Positions 15,871 through 24,803 of a stretch of DNA of 57,361 nucleotides are shown in pieces (the first letter of the stretch is position 1; each line of letters begins with the position of its first letter). The stretch covers positions 1-57,361 of the forward strand of contig NZ_LQZT01000015.1 of the NCBI RefSeq assembly GCF_001703635.1. The letters are read 5' to 3'. The position numbers and the translations under genes were made by a program. Source of the stretch: Parahoeflea olei (GTDB taxonomy: Bacteria > Pseudomonadota > Alphaproteobacteria > Rhizobiales > Rhizobiaceae). The notes below the pieces were generated by a model. The model searched no databases, was not told the DNA's origin, and was given only the letters and a program-made list of their open reading frames with translations.

Positions 15871-16263
15871 TCAGGCACGGGCTGACGTGGTCGATCGCCG
15901 CAGCGCCGAAGTTCCGACAAATGCCCCACCGACGATGCAGAGAATTTGCCGCCAGATTTCGGACGGCACAGATTCCTTGGTAACGCCGTGGACCAGCGCA
16001 TAGCCCGCGATGGTGGCGGGCGTGGCGAAGACGAGCGCCACGATCAGGCGCAGGATCGGTGAGCGCAGCGTGAGAACACCGAAGGCGGCGACGGCGGCGC
16101 CGAAACCGACAAGGCCCGCCCCGATGAAGCCCGCGCCGGTATGATAGGCGAACCGCGCGGCGGTGACGCCGAGCATGAACGGCAAGGCATAGACGGCTAG
16201 CGTATAGGCCAGGACGCAAAACCCGGCGATCAACACGACGCTCATCAGCATGGCCGCAACCAT
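15871..16263 (-). CDS. Small integral membrane protein
   Basis: The 130-residue protein has about four hydrophobic segments (near residues 3-25, 27-45, 50-67 and 75-95) and a short basic C-terminal tail ending in RRSTTSARA. I cannot assign a family. The ATG at 16263 is preferred over 16269 because AAGGAG is 7 bases before it. It is transcribed in the same direction as the ParB-like gene, which ends 127 bases upstream. Possible roles on a conjugative element include exclusion or mating-pair effects, but nothing in the sequence decides this. Confidence 0.6.
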   Translation of the reverse strand: MVAAMLMSVVLIAGFCVLAYTLAVYALPFMLGVTAARFAYHTGAGFIGAGLVGFGAAVAAFGVLTLRSPILRLIVALVFATPATIAGYALVHGVTKESVPSEIWRQILCIVGGAFVGTSALRRSTTSARA

Positions 16264-16389
16264 GGACATTCTCCTTCACGGTGGTTCCGACCGACGGTCG
16301 AGGTAATCGGGCCGCGCGACCGCGCGGCCCGCGATTTTTTTGGGCGGGAAGAAAGCCGAGGCCGCTTGCGCGCCCCCGGCCTGCCTTCC

Positions 16390-18483
16390 TCATTCCGCTG
16401 CGATGGCGAAATGGTCATCATGGTCTTCCTGCGAGGGGGCGGGCTCGACGGTATCGCGGGCTAAGGTGTCGGCCTGCTGGTCGAGCCATGCCGGGCGCTC
16501 GGTGCGCAGCGCGGGCGGGAGCCAGCCGGTCCCGGCCAGAAGCTGTTCGGCGGCTTCGGCCATCTCCGTCTTCCTCTTGTCCGCGATCTGCTCTGCTGCC
16601 TCGTCGCCAAGGGCATCGCGCACGGCGGCAAGGATGTGGGCCTTGGTGACGCGCCCGAAATAGCTGCGCACGGTCGGGGTCCAGTGCGCCGTCATGTCGA
16701 GCGTTACCGCTGTCGCCAGCTTGTCCGCAGTCTCATGGGCGCGGCGCTTGCTGTTTTCCCATGGCAGCTTCACCGCATTGACGGTCAGCGAGGCGCAATG
16801 AGCGAGCAGGGCCATCAAGCTCGCGTGGTCGAGACCGGCGACGAAGCCCCAGAGGTCGGCCACATCGCGCGGCATATCCGCCGCCCATCCGGCATGACGA
16901 TCGTTCAGCATCTTCGCCGCCGCCGTATCCTCGATGCCGTCCGCGTGGGCGGCGAGATAATTGCTGGTCGGGCTGATTTCGAGGCAATGGACCGTGCTGC
17001 CGCCCCGATAGAATGTCTGAGCAGCCAGCGTATGGACGACGGCGATCAACGCCATATCCGGCTGCTCGCCAAGAGCGAGGCGCAGGCCAAGGGTGCGGTG
17101 CGCGCTCAGGTCGCGGATCAGGGAATCCGATAGCGGCTTACGGGCATCCTCGGCGTCTTCTTCCGGCTCCGGCTCGATTGCGGAAACCTGATCGCCTTCG
17201 CCGACCTGCTCGTTGCCGTCGAGGATTTCGCTATCGCCGTTGACGCGCACCCCGTCCATGACGGTTTCGCCGCCCTCGGCTTCCTCCGGTTCCAGCGCCT
17301 CGTCCTCGGCTTGGATGAACCCACGCTCGATACGAACGTCCCCGTCATGGGCTACTACGAAGAACGCCCCACCGCGCGCGATCTCATCGGGATTGTAGGC
17401 GTGGCGCTTGGCGTCGATATGCTGGATCTCGACTTCAAGCGCCGCGAACCGCGCATCCACTTCGGGGGGGAGGTCAATGTCGGCGTCTTCCCATTCCGCC
17501 GTCAGGCGCTCAAGCTCGTCCCGCGCGGCATCGTAGGCGGCGGCATCCGCTTCCGAAAGCTCCACTGAATGCGGATAGACGCGGCGCATCCCGTGGACAT
17601 GGGGAAAGTCGAGATAGGCGGCGGTCCACTTCCACCCTTCGGCCTCCTGCACCTCGGCGGCGATCCGTTCCAGCTTCTCGATAGCGAGCCGGTCCAGAAG
17701 CGCGGGGTCTTCATAGAAGCCACCACGATCCTCGGTAAACAGGTCGCGGATGATGTTGCCGCCCGCCTCGGTATAGGCTTGTGCGCCGACGAAGATCGCG
17801 CAGCGATCCGTCGCGGGCACATTCATCTTGGTCAGGTCGCGCCGGATGATGGACGGATCGCGGTTGTAGGACAGGTTCTCATAGACGTGTTGCTGCCGCG
17901 CGTGATCGTCGGTGATGGCGAAGGCCATCAACTGATCCAAAGTCAGTTCGCCCTCGCGATAGACCTGCAACAGTTTAGGGCTGACAGCGCCGAGACGCAT
18001 CCGCTGCTTCACGACATGCGCGGTCACGCCGAACCGGGCGGCGATTTCCTCCGCGCCCCATCCACGATCCTCCGAAAGCTCGCGGAAGCGTTCGAACTGG
18101 TCGGCGGGGTGCAGGTCTTCGCGCGTCACGTTCTCGTCAAGGCTGATCTCGGCGGCATCATTCGACGTATCGATGACGCAGCGGATCGGTTCGGTCTTCT
18201 TGATCTCCTTGCGCTTCACGCGGAGCATCTGCGCCAGCCTGCGGCCTTCACCGATGCTGACGAGATAGAAGCCGGTCGGCTCGCCGCCTGCATCAAGCTC
18301 CGGCTCCACCACCAGGTTTTGCAGGATGCCCTTGGTGGCGATGCTCGCAGCCTTCGCCTCGATAGACGCCTCGCTGTGCGGGGTCTTGCGCGCATTCTTC
18401 GGGTGCTTCTTGAGCTTGTTGAGCGGGATGAAAACCGTTGCGCCATTCTCGACGGTCGAGGCGTTGGTTGCGGTCGTGGTCAT
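16390..18483 (-). CDS. Large ParB/Spo0J-like protein of the leading-type region
   Basis: This 697-residue protein starts with a ParB N-terminal domain (FIPLNKLKKHPKNARKTP at about residue 20). A CTP/phosphate-binding type motif, GEGRRLAQMLR, comes at about residue 100, followed by a ParB HTH (EEIAARFGVTAHVVKQRMRL). The remaining 450 residues are specific to large plasmid ParB-like proteins and include an acidic linker near residues 420-470. Such proteins occur in leading regions of conjugative elements and are not simple partition proteins; no parA is nearby. GGAGAAGGACC precedes the ATG at 18483. The leader upstream is shared with DUF932. The acidic tail could mimic DNA, but this is conjecture. 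Confidence 0.85.
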   Translation of the reverse strand: MTTTATNASTVENGATVFIPLNKLKKHPKNARKTPHSEASIEAKAASIATKGILQNLVVEPELDAGGEPTGFYLVSIGEGRRLAQMLRVKRKEIKKTEPIRCVIDTSNDAAEISLDENVTREDLHPADQFERFRELSEDRGWGAEEIAARFGVTAHVVKQRMRLGAVSPKLLQVYREGELTLDQLMAFAITDDHARQQHVYENLSYNRDPSIIRRDLTKMNVPATDRCAIFVGAQAYTEAGGNIIRDLFTEDRGGFYEDPALLDRLAIEKLERIAAEVQEAEGWKWTAAYLDFPHVHGMRRVYPHSVELSEADAAAYDAARDELERLTAEWEDADIDLPPEVDARFAALEVEIQHIDAKRHAYNPDEIARGGAFFVVAHDGDVRIERGFIQAEDEALEPEEAEGGETVMDGVRVNGDSEILDGNEQVGEGDQVSAIEPEPEEDAEDARKPLSDSLIRDLSAHRTLGLRLALGEQPDMALIAVVHTLAAQTFYRGGSTVHCLEISPTSNYLAAHADGIEDTAAAKMLNDRHAGWAADMPRDVADLWGFVAGLDHASLMALLAHCASLTVNAVKLPWENSKRRAHETADKLATAVTLDMTAHWTPTVRSYFGRVTKAHILAAVRDALGDEAAEQIADKRKTEMAEAAEQLLAGTGWLPPALRTERPAWLDQQADTLARDTVEPAPSQEDHDDHFAIAAE

Positions 18484-18504
18484 GGTCCTTCTCCTAATGG
18501 GCTT

Positions 18505-18722
18505 GGGTTGAAGCGCAGCACTGCGCTGCAACCCTGCCCGTCGGCGAGACCGGGGGGTGCAAGGTGCAAGGGCGACCGGTATGGAGGGGGATCACCCGAC
18601 CTGCACAAGCGGATCAAAGCTATTGGTGAGAGTGAGGATTAGGCATCCGCGCGGAAGGTTGGGGAGACCGTCCCGGTCGAGCGCCAGCGATCCCTTGCGC
18701 CGCGCCAGGGGGCGGAGCCCCC
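18505..18722 (-). promoter_or_regulatory. Structured leader of the ParB-like gene (second copy)
   Basis: This region aligns with the DUF932 leader (see 13260-13455). The promoter-proximal block has the GGGGGCTCC-GCCCCC hairpin, then GATCGC and GCGCTCGACCGG. The gene-proximal block has the GTGCA/TGCAC stem with loop GGGTGATCCCCCTCC, then the GGGTTGCAGCGCA hairpin 22 bases before the ATG. The same A-opposite-G mismatch is present in the final hairpin of both copies. Confidence 0.65.
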
Positions 18723-18824
18723 AAGCGATCGAATTAGTCTCCAATTCAGTTGCTTGTCCTTGAAGCTTTGCAGATTGCCCGAGCTGGGTAAATATCTGCA
18801 TCCGGAACGAGGCTAAGGATTCTG

Positions 18825-19469
18825 ATGCAGCAAGAGGAAATCGAAAGAGAGCTTGAGCAGATGCGCAAATTGGGCAGCGTCAGCTCTTCGGAGTGGCAGT
18901 CCTATACATGGAAGAACGAGCTGGCCGAACAGAAACGGCGCATCAGTCTACACCTTGATGAAGCCCTGACGGACGCGGAGACCGAGCACAATCCCTATCA
19001 TATGCTCGAACGGGCGATCGGGGTTGCGGCGGTCTGCATGCGGCGGTTGATAGAATGTCGGCTGGTGACGGATCGCTTTCGCGGCACGGCACTTGAGGTT
19101 CACGAGGTGCTCGCAAAGGCGGACGCGGATTGGCGCGAGCCGTTAATAAGCCGCACTGCCAGCGAAATCTTCAACAACTATGACCTGACGGCGCGGCGCG
19201 CGGAGAAGCGGATACCGAAGGTGATATCCGACAAGATGCTGCACGCGCGGGTGATCGGCGCGCTTTCCGGAAATGCATTTATACCCGACGGTCTTCTCAT
19301 CGCGTCTGACACGCAAAGCAAGACCCAGCTTTCTCATTTCACGCCGCCCGAGATCGCATCGATCTTCGATGCTTTTCTCGACGATCAGGTTCAATCCTCG
19401 ACGGACGGATACTTAGATAAGGACGGTGATTTCAAGGGAACTCGCAAGGTGTTCGCGATCAGGGATTAG
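18825..19469 (+). CDS. Hypothetical protein, mostly helical
   Basis: I do not recognise this 214-residue protein. It is predicted mostly helical, with charged N-terminal helices (QQEEIERELEQMRKLG; KNELAEQKRRISLHLDEAL) and a conserved-looking middle, LERAIGVAAVCMRRLIECRL. There is no signal peptide or membrane segment. It is the first gene after the ParB-like leader and points away from it, toward the defence island. Frame, composition and start are gene-like. Confidence 0.6.
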   Translation: MQQEEIERELEQMRKLGSVSSSEWQSYTWKNELAEQKRRISLHLDEALTDAETEHNPYHMLERAIGVAAVCMRRLIECRLVTDRFRGTALEVHEVLAKADADWREPLISRTASEIFNNYDLTARRAEKRIPKVISDKMLHARVIGALSGNAFIPDGLLIASDTQSKTQLSHFTPPEIASIFDAFLDDQVQSSTDGYLDKDGDFKGTRKVFAIRD

Positions 19470-19514
19470 TCGCCGCCTGTGTGTAGCCGAGGGGCCCCAA
19501 AAGAGAGGATTGCC

Positions 19515-19871
19515 GTGCCGGACCGTAAGCTTTCACCATGCGCCAGTCAGACCGAGGCCGAGATCGAAAACTACTACCGTAATCAGCCCGAGGGATCGCC
19601 AGCCGTCGTTCGCCGGACTCACGGTGGCATTGTGACGTACCAGATCACGACCTTCGGCCTGCGGCGCACGCGCTCCGGCCGGATCAACGTGGAAGGGGTC
19701 GGCGACTTCTTTATGAAGTCCGGAAAGAATTGCTGGGAGCCGACCGGCCAAACCAGGCTGGTCGTACCGACCGACGAGGTGCTGGCTTGGGCGGCCGAAA
19801 ATCCGTGCGGGCAGATGGGTGTCAGCATCTACGCGGACGAACCATTCTGGCGAAAGCCGCGGAGGACCTAA
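19515..19871 (+). CDS. Hypothetical small protein
   Basis: The 118-residue frame starts at a GTG (19515) with AGAGGA upstream. It reads EAEIENYYRNQPEGSPAVVR, then a beta-rich GGIVTYQITTFGLRRTRSGRI segment and LVVPTDEVLAWAAENP. I know of no family. It ends 6 bases from the convergent HEPN-like gene. The earlier frame start at 19479 has no ribosome site. Confidence 0.5.
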   Translation: MPDRKLSPCASQTEAEIENYYRNQPEGSPAVVRRTHGGIVTYQITTFGLRRTRSGRINVEGVGDFFMKSGKNCWEPTGQTRLVVPTDEVLAWAAENPCGQMGVSIYADEPFWRKPRRT

Positions 19872-19876
19872 CGCCG

Positions 19877-20377
19877 TCAGGCTGCCAACTGCCCATGCCG
19901 TTCGAGGAGCCTCATTAACACGGCATTGGCGTGGGTGAAGTTCGCGTGCTGGCCCTGGAGCTGGTACGCCCACTTCTCGCCGTGGAACAGATTGTTGCGA
20001 AAGCGCCAGACGATCATCATCACGGTCAGCAGCCGATCGCGGGGGTCGTTGTTGCTCCCGTCGAGAACCGCTCGGACGAGGTCGGGCTGATCGGCAGGCC
20101 GCAGATGCAGGTGGGCGAAGTGGTGTGTGAATTGCCCGTTTGCGAAGTAGCGCTGCCGAAAATAGGCCAGTTCCCCATCATACTTGTCGGCATCGAGCCT
20201 GCCCGCATCGCGCCACTCGTCGGCCTTCGCGCAAATCAGGTCGGCGCGGGCAAAATTGCCCATGACCTGGGCTTCGAACAGGCTCCATAGGAAGGTGAAG
20301 TTGAAGATCGCGGCGCGGTCCTCTTCGGGCAGCGCTTGGAATCCCGGTGCTCGCGCCAACAGCCATTGCATGCTCAT
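19877..20377 (-). CDS. HEPN-like helical protein (possible RNase partner of the PHP-ATPase)
   Basis: The 166-residue, mostly helical protein contains RFRNNLFHGEKW near residue 126. This fits the RX4-6H active-site motif of HEPN ribonucleases (R-NNLF-H). The N-terminal AIFNFTFLWSLFEAQVMG helix is typical of HEPN-type helices. It is co-oriented with, and 134 bases downstream of, the PHP-ATPase gene, with GGGGC before its ATG. HEPN proteins in defence islands usually cut RNA when a partner senses infection. Pairing with the upstream ATPase is inference from position. Confidence 0.6.
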   Translation of the reverse strand: MSMQWLLARAPGFQALPEEDRAAIFNFTFLWSLFEAQVMGNFARADLICAKADEWRDAGRLDADKYDGELAYFRQRYFANGQFTHHFAHLHLRPADQPDLVRAVLDGSNNDPRDRLLTVMMIVWRFRNNLFHGEKWAYQLQGQHANFTHANAVLMRLLERHGQLAA

Positions 20378-20511
20378 GTTATGCCCCGTTCGTTGTTAGT
20401 CTTGAGGCCGGTCAATCCTCTGGCCCGTCGCGGTCAGCCGCGCTCCGAGAGCGGGGCCGCAAGAGGTTCGGAATCGGACGCGACGGCTTTGCTTGCAAGC
20501 ATCTCGTGGAC

Positions 20512-23487
20512 CTATCGATCGAGGCGAACGCGAAGCCGCCGGGCGCGCTCCCGGAAGGCGGCTTCGCCGCCTTCGAGGATGTCGCAGACTGCCTTGCGGA
20601 TTGCCGCATTTTCGAGGCCGCCCGCCACATAGGTGATTGGAGGCAGGCCGCCTGATGGATGCGGTCCTGCTTCAGCGACGATGATCTGATCCGCGTCGGT
20701 GTTGATCACGAGGTTTGCGTTATGGGTGACCATGATCACCTGGCGCTTTGCCTTCGCCGCAATGAAGAGCGCGACCAACTCGTCGAAGACGGACTTCGGA
20801 TCGAGGTTCTCTTCCGGCTGATCGATGATCAGCGGCCGATCGTCGGAATCGTCGAGCGCCAGATAGAGCAAAAGCAGTACGATGCCGCGCGTCCCGGGCG
20901 AAAGCTTGCGGATGTCCACGCCGTCATAGGAGATCTCGTATCGGACGGTGATGTGGTCGGTGCCGAAGAGCCAGTGCGCAAATTGCTTCGACCAAGCCCG
21001 GAATTCGGCCTGCTGGGTAGGCGCGTAAGGTGCATGGGAGAGCAGATCTCGCAGGTATTTCGCCATGAAGGCCGTCATGGCGGCTTGGACTTCGACAGCC
21101 GATCCGGTCTCCCATGCTGACTTGAGCGCCTGGGTTCCCGCAGCAATAAGAGAACCGCGTCCATAGAAGGGACCGGTTTTGCGTCGGTCGAGAAGCTCTT
21201 CCTCCGCGAAAGTTCCCCAAGCTTGGACGTCTGCGATCCGGCGGACTGAGAAGCTGAGCTTCTTCAGCGTTCCCGACGAGGCAGCAAGGCGCGCCATCAG
21301 CGGCGCATAAAGTCCGGCAAGCGCATGCTGCTCGCTAATGATCGCCTCGAATACGCGGCCATAGGTGTCGTCGCGCTCGCCTTGCAGGTCTTTGCGCCGG
21401 GCGGCGGCTCCTTCGGCATCCGCGAGCCGGGTCTGCAGGGTTTGCAGCGCCGAATTCTCCTGGGCAATGCGATTGGTGAGCGCCGCATATTGGTCGCGCA
21501 CCAGCTTGTCGGCACTGAACAGGGCCTCCAGCCGTGTCATCTCGGCGACGATTGGCGCCAATGGAAGGGTCGAGATGTCCGCGGAGTCGGCAATTAGCGC
21601 GACATTCGGGTCGCCGGGGGGCGGCGGGACGCCCTGGAGTTTCCGGATCTCGCCATCCGCCCAGTTCACATAGGCGGTAAGGCTCTTGTCTACATCGCCC
21701 TTATAGATCAGCAAGAATTCGTCCCACTGCGTGGCGTTGAGCCCGCTATTGTTGTGACGAGCCTGGGCCTGCCGCAGCATCTCCGGCGAGCCCGTTGCCC
21801 GCATCGAGCGGACTTCGTCCTGCAGGGCGACGAAGGTTCGGCGTTGGTTTCCGAAATTCTGAATGGTGCTGCGGAGCTTTTGAGCGGCTTCGCTGAGCTG
21901 CGTATGCCTGGTGACCTGGGCTTCTGTACCCCTGACGACGAGCCTAGCGCGATCAGACGTATAGTCGGCGATCAGCTTGTTCTTCTCGCCGACCTGCTTC
22001 GTCAGCGAGGCGACGAGGCTCTCCTTCTCGAACTCGGTGGCGATACGATCCGAGATATCCGCGATCGCCTGGGCCTCACGCTCGCGGGCCTGCTGGAAGC
22101 GCGAAGTTTGCTGCTCGCGCAGTTCGGCGAAGTCGAGTGCCCATTCACGAGCATCGGGCGAGTGCGATTCGTAGATCACCCGCTCTATCTCGTCGACCAG
22201 GCCATCAGAGACGCCTTTGGCCGAGCAGAGCTCCTCGACGAACTGCTGGGACAGATACCGGGCGCGCGGAAACGACATATGGCCGTTGGCATCGTTGCCG
22301 TCGAGCGCGCGGGTGACCGTCGCGCCGCCGCCCCAGGTCAACGTCGTTGTCGCGTCGCCGATAAGCCGGCGCGCACGCGCCAGGAACGACGGACTGATGT
22401 TCTCGTCGGCATCCCAGCCGGAGGGCGTGATCGCATCGCAACCTGCGGCGATGACGTCCGCGAGCGCGGTCTTTCCCGAGCCCCGTGCGCCTATGATGGC
22501 AACAAGGCCCGGGTTGAGTGGAATGTCAGGTATGGTTGCCCAATCCGCATCATCAATCCTGACATGCGAAATGACCTGGGACGGCATTGCCGAGCGCGGC
22601 GGCTGCTCGCCGACATAAGCTCGGCCGTCGGGATCGATGCAGGCCTGCCGGAGAGCGTCAAACTCCAGCGCGCCCTTGATCCATGAAAAGCGGTTGTCGA
22701 CGGGCTGGCCCACGGATTTCTGGTCATGAGAGTCGCTGCCATGTAGGCAGGGCTTACACCCATCATAGCGGTCGCGCAGCTCCTCGACCGTCACACCACG
22801 CTGCCCAATCCAGAACTCGCGTTGCGCCGGACTGCTCGAGAATACGATGTGCGCGAACTTCTCGATCTCCTGGCGGACCGTGGCGTCAGCGGCTTGGCGG
22901 ACACCGGACGTGCCGTCTCCGGCCGCGCCAGCGACGGCGATGAGGATGTTCTTTGTCGCCCACTCGCTTTCGCCGATAACCTTCCGAAGTTGATCGAAGT
23001 TGACCTTGAACTGTGTCGCGCCGTGGCGGAGGGCGGCGCCCTCGTCGGTGATCGACTGGTCGGATCGCTTCCCGAGTTTGATCAGCTCTTCGCGCGTGCA
23101 ATCGAAGCGATCATTGAACGCGTGGAACTGCAGGCGCTTGAGAATGCGCTTCACCTCGTTGAGGTGGTCGGGATCTTCGGGGCTAACCAGAAGATGGACG
23201 TTCACGAAGCCCGACTTCGCCGCCACATCCAAGCGCAGCTCGATGTTCGGGAAGACCAGCTTCACGCCCGGCAAGCGCCCAGCGGCCCTGTGCTTCAGAA
23301 ACAGCTCGTAGGTGTCCGTGACGTAATAGTCTGTGACTGCAATCGCCTCGACCTTCGGCGTCAGCCCTTCCAACGACGTTAGATAGGCGCCCCAGGGATC
23401 GGCGGCCCCGAACTGATTGTTGAGGATGGTGCCGGGGGCATGAATATGCGGCTCCCAACGGTGCCATTCCGAACCGCGACTGATCAT
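20512..23487 (-). CDS. PHP-domain/SMC-like ATPase (TrlF-like defence protein)
   Basis: The 991-residue protein fuses an N-terminal PHP phosphoesterase (about residues 5-290) to an SMC/ABC-type ATPase split by coiled coils (about 430-760). PHP metal ligands are all visible: HIH in WEPHIHAPG, VTDYY, the Glu of FPNIELRL, the His of NVHLLVSPED, and GSDSHD. Walker A is GARGSGKTAL and Walker B is PLIIDQPEENLD. This layout matches the TrlF family of AAA-like ATPases found in defence islands. The expected action is nucleic-acid cleavage or nucleotide hydrolysis gated by ATPase sensing. The start at 23487 has AGGGGGG upstream. An HEPN-like gene follows downstream. Confidence 0.82.
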   Translation of the reverse strand: MISRGSEWHRWEPHIHAPGTILNNQFGAADPWGAYLTSLEGLTPKVEAIAVTDYYVTDTYELFLKHRAAGRLPGVKLVFPNIELRLDVAAKSGFVNVHLLVSPEDPDHLNEVKRILKRLQFHAFNDRFDCTREELIKLGKRSDQSITDEGAALRHGATQFKVNFDQLRKVIGESEWATKNILIAVAGAAGDGTSGVRQAADATVRQEIEKFAHIVFSSSPAQREFWIGQRGVTVEELRDRYDGCKPCLHGSDSHDQKSVGQPVDNRFSWIKGALEFDALRQACIDPDGRAYVGEQPPRSAMPSQVISHVRIDDADWATIPDIPLNPGLVAIIGARGSGKTALADVIAAGCDAITPSGWDADENISPSFLARARRLIGDATTTLTWGGGATVTRALDGNDANGHMSFPRARYLSQQFVEELCSAKGVSDGLVDEIERVIYESHSPDAREWALDFAELREQQTSRFQQAREREAQAIADISDRIATEFEKESLVASLTKQVGEKNKLIADYTSDRARLVVRGTEAQVTRHTQLSEAAQKLRSTIQNFGNQRRTFVALQDEVRSMRATGSPEMLRQAQARHNNSGLNATQWDEFLLIYKGDVDKSLTAYVNWADGEIRKLQGVPPPPGDPNVALIADSADISTLPLAPIVAEMTRLEALFSADKLVRDQYAALTNRIAQENSALQTLQTRLADAEGAAARRKDLQGERDDTYGRVFEAIISEQHALAGLYAPLMARLAASSGTLKKLSFSVRRIADVQAWGTFAEEELLDRRKTGPFYGRGSLIAAGTQALKSAWETGSAVEVQAAMTAFMAKYLRDLLSHAPYAPTQQAEFRAWSKQFAHWLFGTDHITVRYEISYDGVDIRKLSPGTRGIVLLLLYLALDDSDDRPLIIDQPEENLDPKSVFDELVALFIAAKAKRQVIMVTHNANLVINTDADQIIVAEAGPHPSGGLPPITYVAGGLENAAIRKAVCDILEGGEAAFRERARRLRVRLDR

Positions 23488-23697
23488 ACGCCCCCCTAAT
23501 GCCCTTTTCTGTTTTCCTTCTCCGTCGCCGGTGATGCAACTACACGGTAGCGCAACGCGGCACATTCTATCGTAGGAATATTTCCTGAAACTAACGTCGC
23601 GCAATGTGATGTCGCGCCAACCGCTTACTTGTCCTCGGAAAACAAGCCGTTATCCTTCAACTGGCTCACCAATTGCGGAACCAGTCTGAAGAGCACT

Positions 23698-24648
23698 ATG
23701 TGTATCGAACACAGAGTCTATTCGGGGTGGATGATGAGCTCAAATGATATGAGATGGCCTCACAACGGCTTCGAGCCCTTGTTCGGCTATGTTTCCGATT
23801 TTATCCACCTGAACATCAATCTCGGTACACCAGCAGCGTGCAAAGCCTACCATGACATATGGATGAAGCGATATTCGTCCGCCATAACGACATGGTCAGA
23901 GCTGGATACGGCCGTTTGGGGAATGCGCTGCCGGCAATCACTGAAGCTGTCGTTTAGCGCCACCTTCTTCGCCCTCAGCGCTGACGCCGTCGGTCAAAGC
24001 AAGATCAAGGCTGGTGAGTTCTATCTGGCCTATTACGCGATGCTGCATGCGATGTGGGCCGTTCTGTATCTTCACCCTGATCAAACATTGGCGAACGTGA
24101 CGTCTATCACCCATTCAAAAATGGCCAACCTCTATCATTCGGAATTTGCGAGCGGCCGAAGCCGAATAATCGTGGAGGACGTCAAGGCGCTTGCAGAGGA
24201 CCTCAGATTCCTCAGAGAGTATTACTCTTATCGCATGCCTTTGAACTCGCCGTTCGAAGCCATCCCTGAACTTTCTGTGTCCTACAGTCGTTTGGGCGGC
24301 TTCGTAAAGCAGAGCATTCAACTTGCGAACCTCCAATCGCATATCCTCCGGAAAGTCGGTGAGAGGGCTGGTAAGGCCGGTGCTTCCATAACATCGGCTG
24401 ACCGGGATGCATTCCGGGAGGCCTTTCTCGCAATCAACGGCAAGCGGCACGAGCTTCGTGATCTCGATTTGCTCGATGATGCCGACAAGGAAGCGAGAAC
24501 AGAAGCCCTTACACATGGAGTGGACCTTCTGCCGCTCTCGTTGGGGTATGAACATATGTTCGATAATTTCATGACTTGGGAAGGTGATCCTCCGGATCAA
24601 GAAATGCTGCAGAGAGTGCGCTCGCTCGTGGGCAATGCGCTTCTCTAA
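23698..24648 (+). CDS. Hypothetical protein with HEPN-like helical core
   Basis: The protein (316 residues from the ATG at 23698; TTG at 23629 or ATG at 23734 are alternatives) is not assigned to a family. The middle reads GEFYLAYYAMLHAMWAVLYL followed about 20 residues later by THSKMANLYHSEFASG. This order resembles HEPN proteins of the MNT-associated type (A-Y-Y-x-M-x-H-A, then T-H-S). I do not see a clear RX4-6H motif. It is divergent from the PHP-ATPase and convergent with the Mrr-like endonuclease. Confidence 0.55.
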   Translation: MCIEHRVYSGWMMSSNDMRWPHNGFEPLFGYVSDFIHLNINLGTPAACKAYHDIWMKRYSSAITTWSELDTAVWGMRCRQSLKLSFSATFFALSADAVGQSKIKAGEFYLAYYAMLHAMWAVLYLHPDQTLANVTSITHSKMANLYHSEFASGRSRIIVEDVKALAEDLRFLREYYSYRMPLNSPFEAIPELSVSYSRLGGFVKQSIQLANLQSHILRKVGERAGKAGASITSADRDAFREAFLAINGKRHELRDLDLLDDADKEARTEALTHGVDLLPLSLGYEHMFDNFMTWEGDPPDQEMLQRVRSLVGNALL

Positions 24649-24803
24649 ACCGTTCAACCGAAGTCCCGTGTCTTCGTCTTGATGGTGTCGAGGTGAAGAT
24701 CGGGAATGTAGACGTCCAGGGGCTCGCGTCCATTCTTCGCGGACGAAGGTTGGTGCGGAGGGCCGGAGAACCGGAGGTCGGGCTTTGATTAGCGTCGTCT
24801 TGG

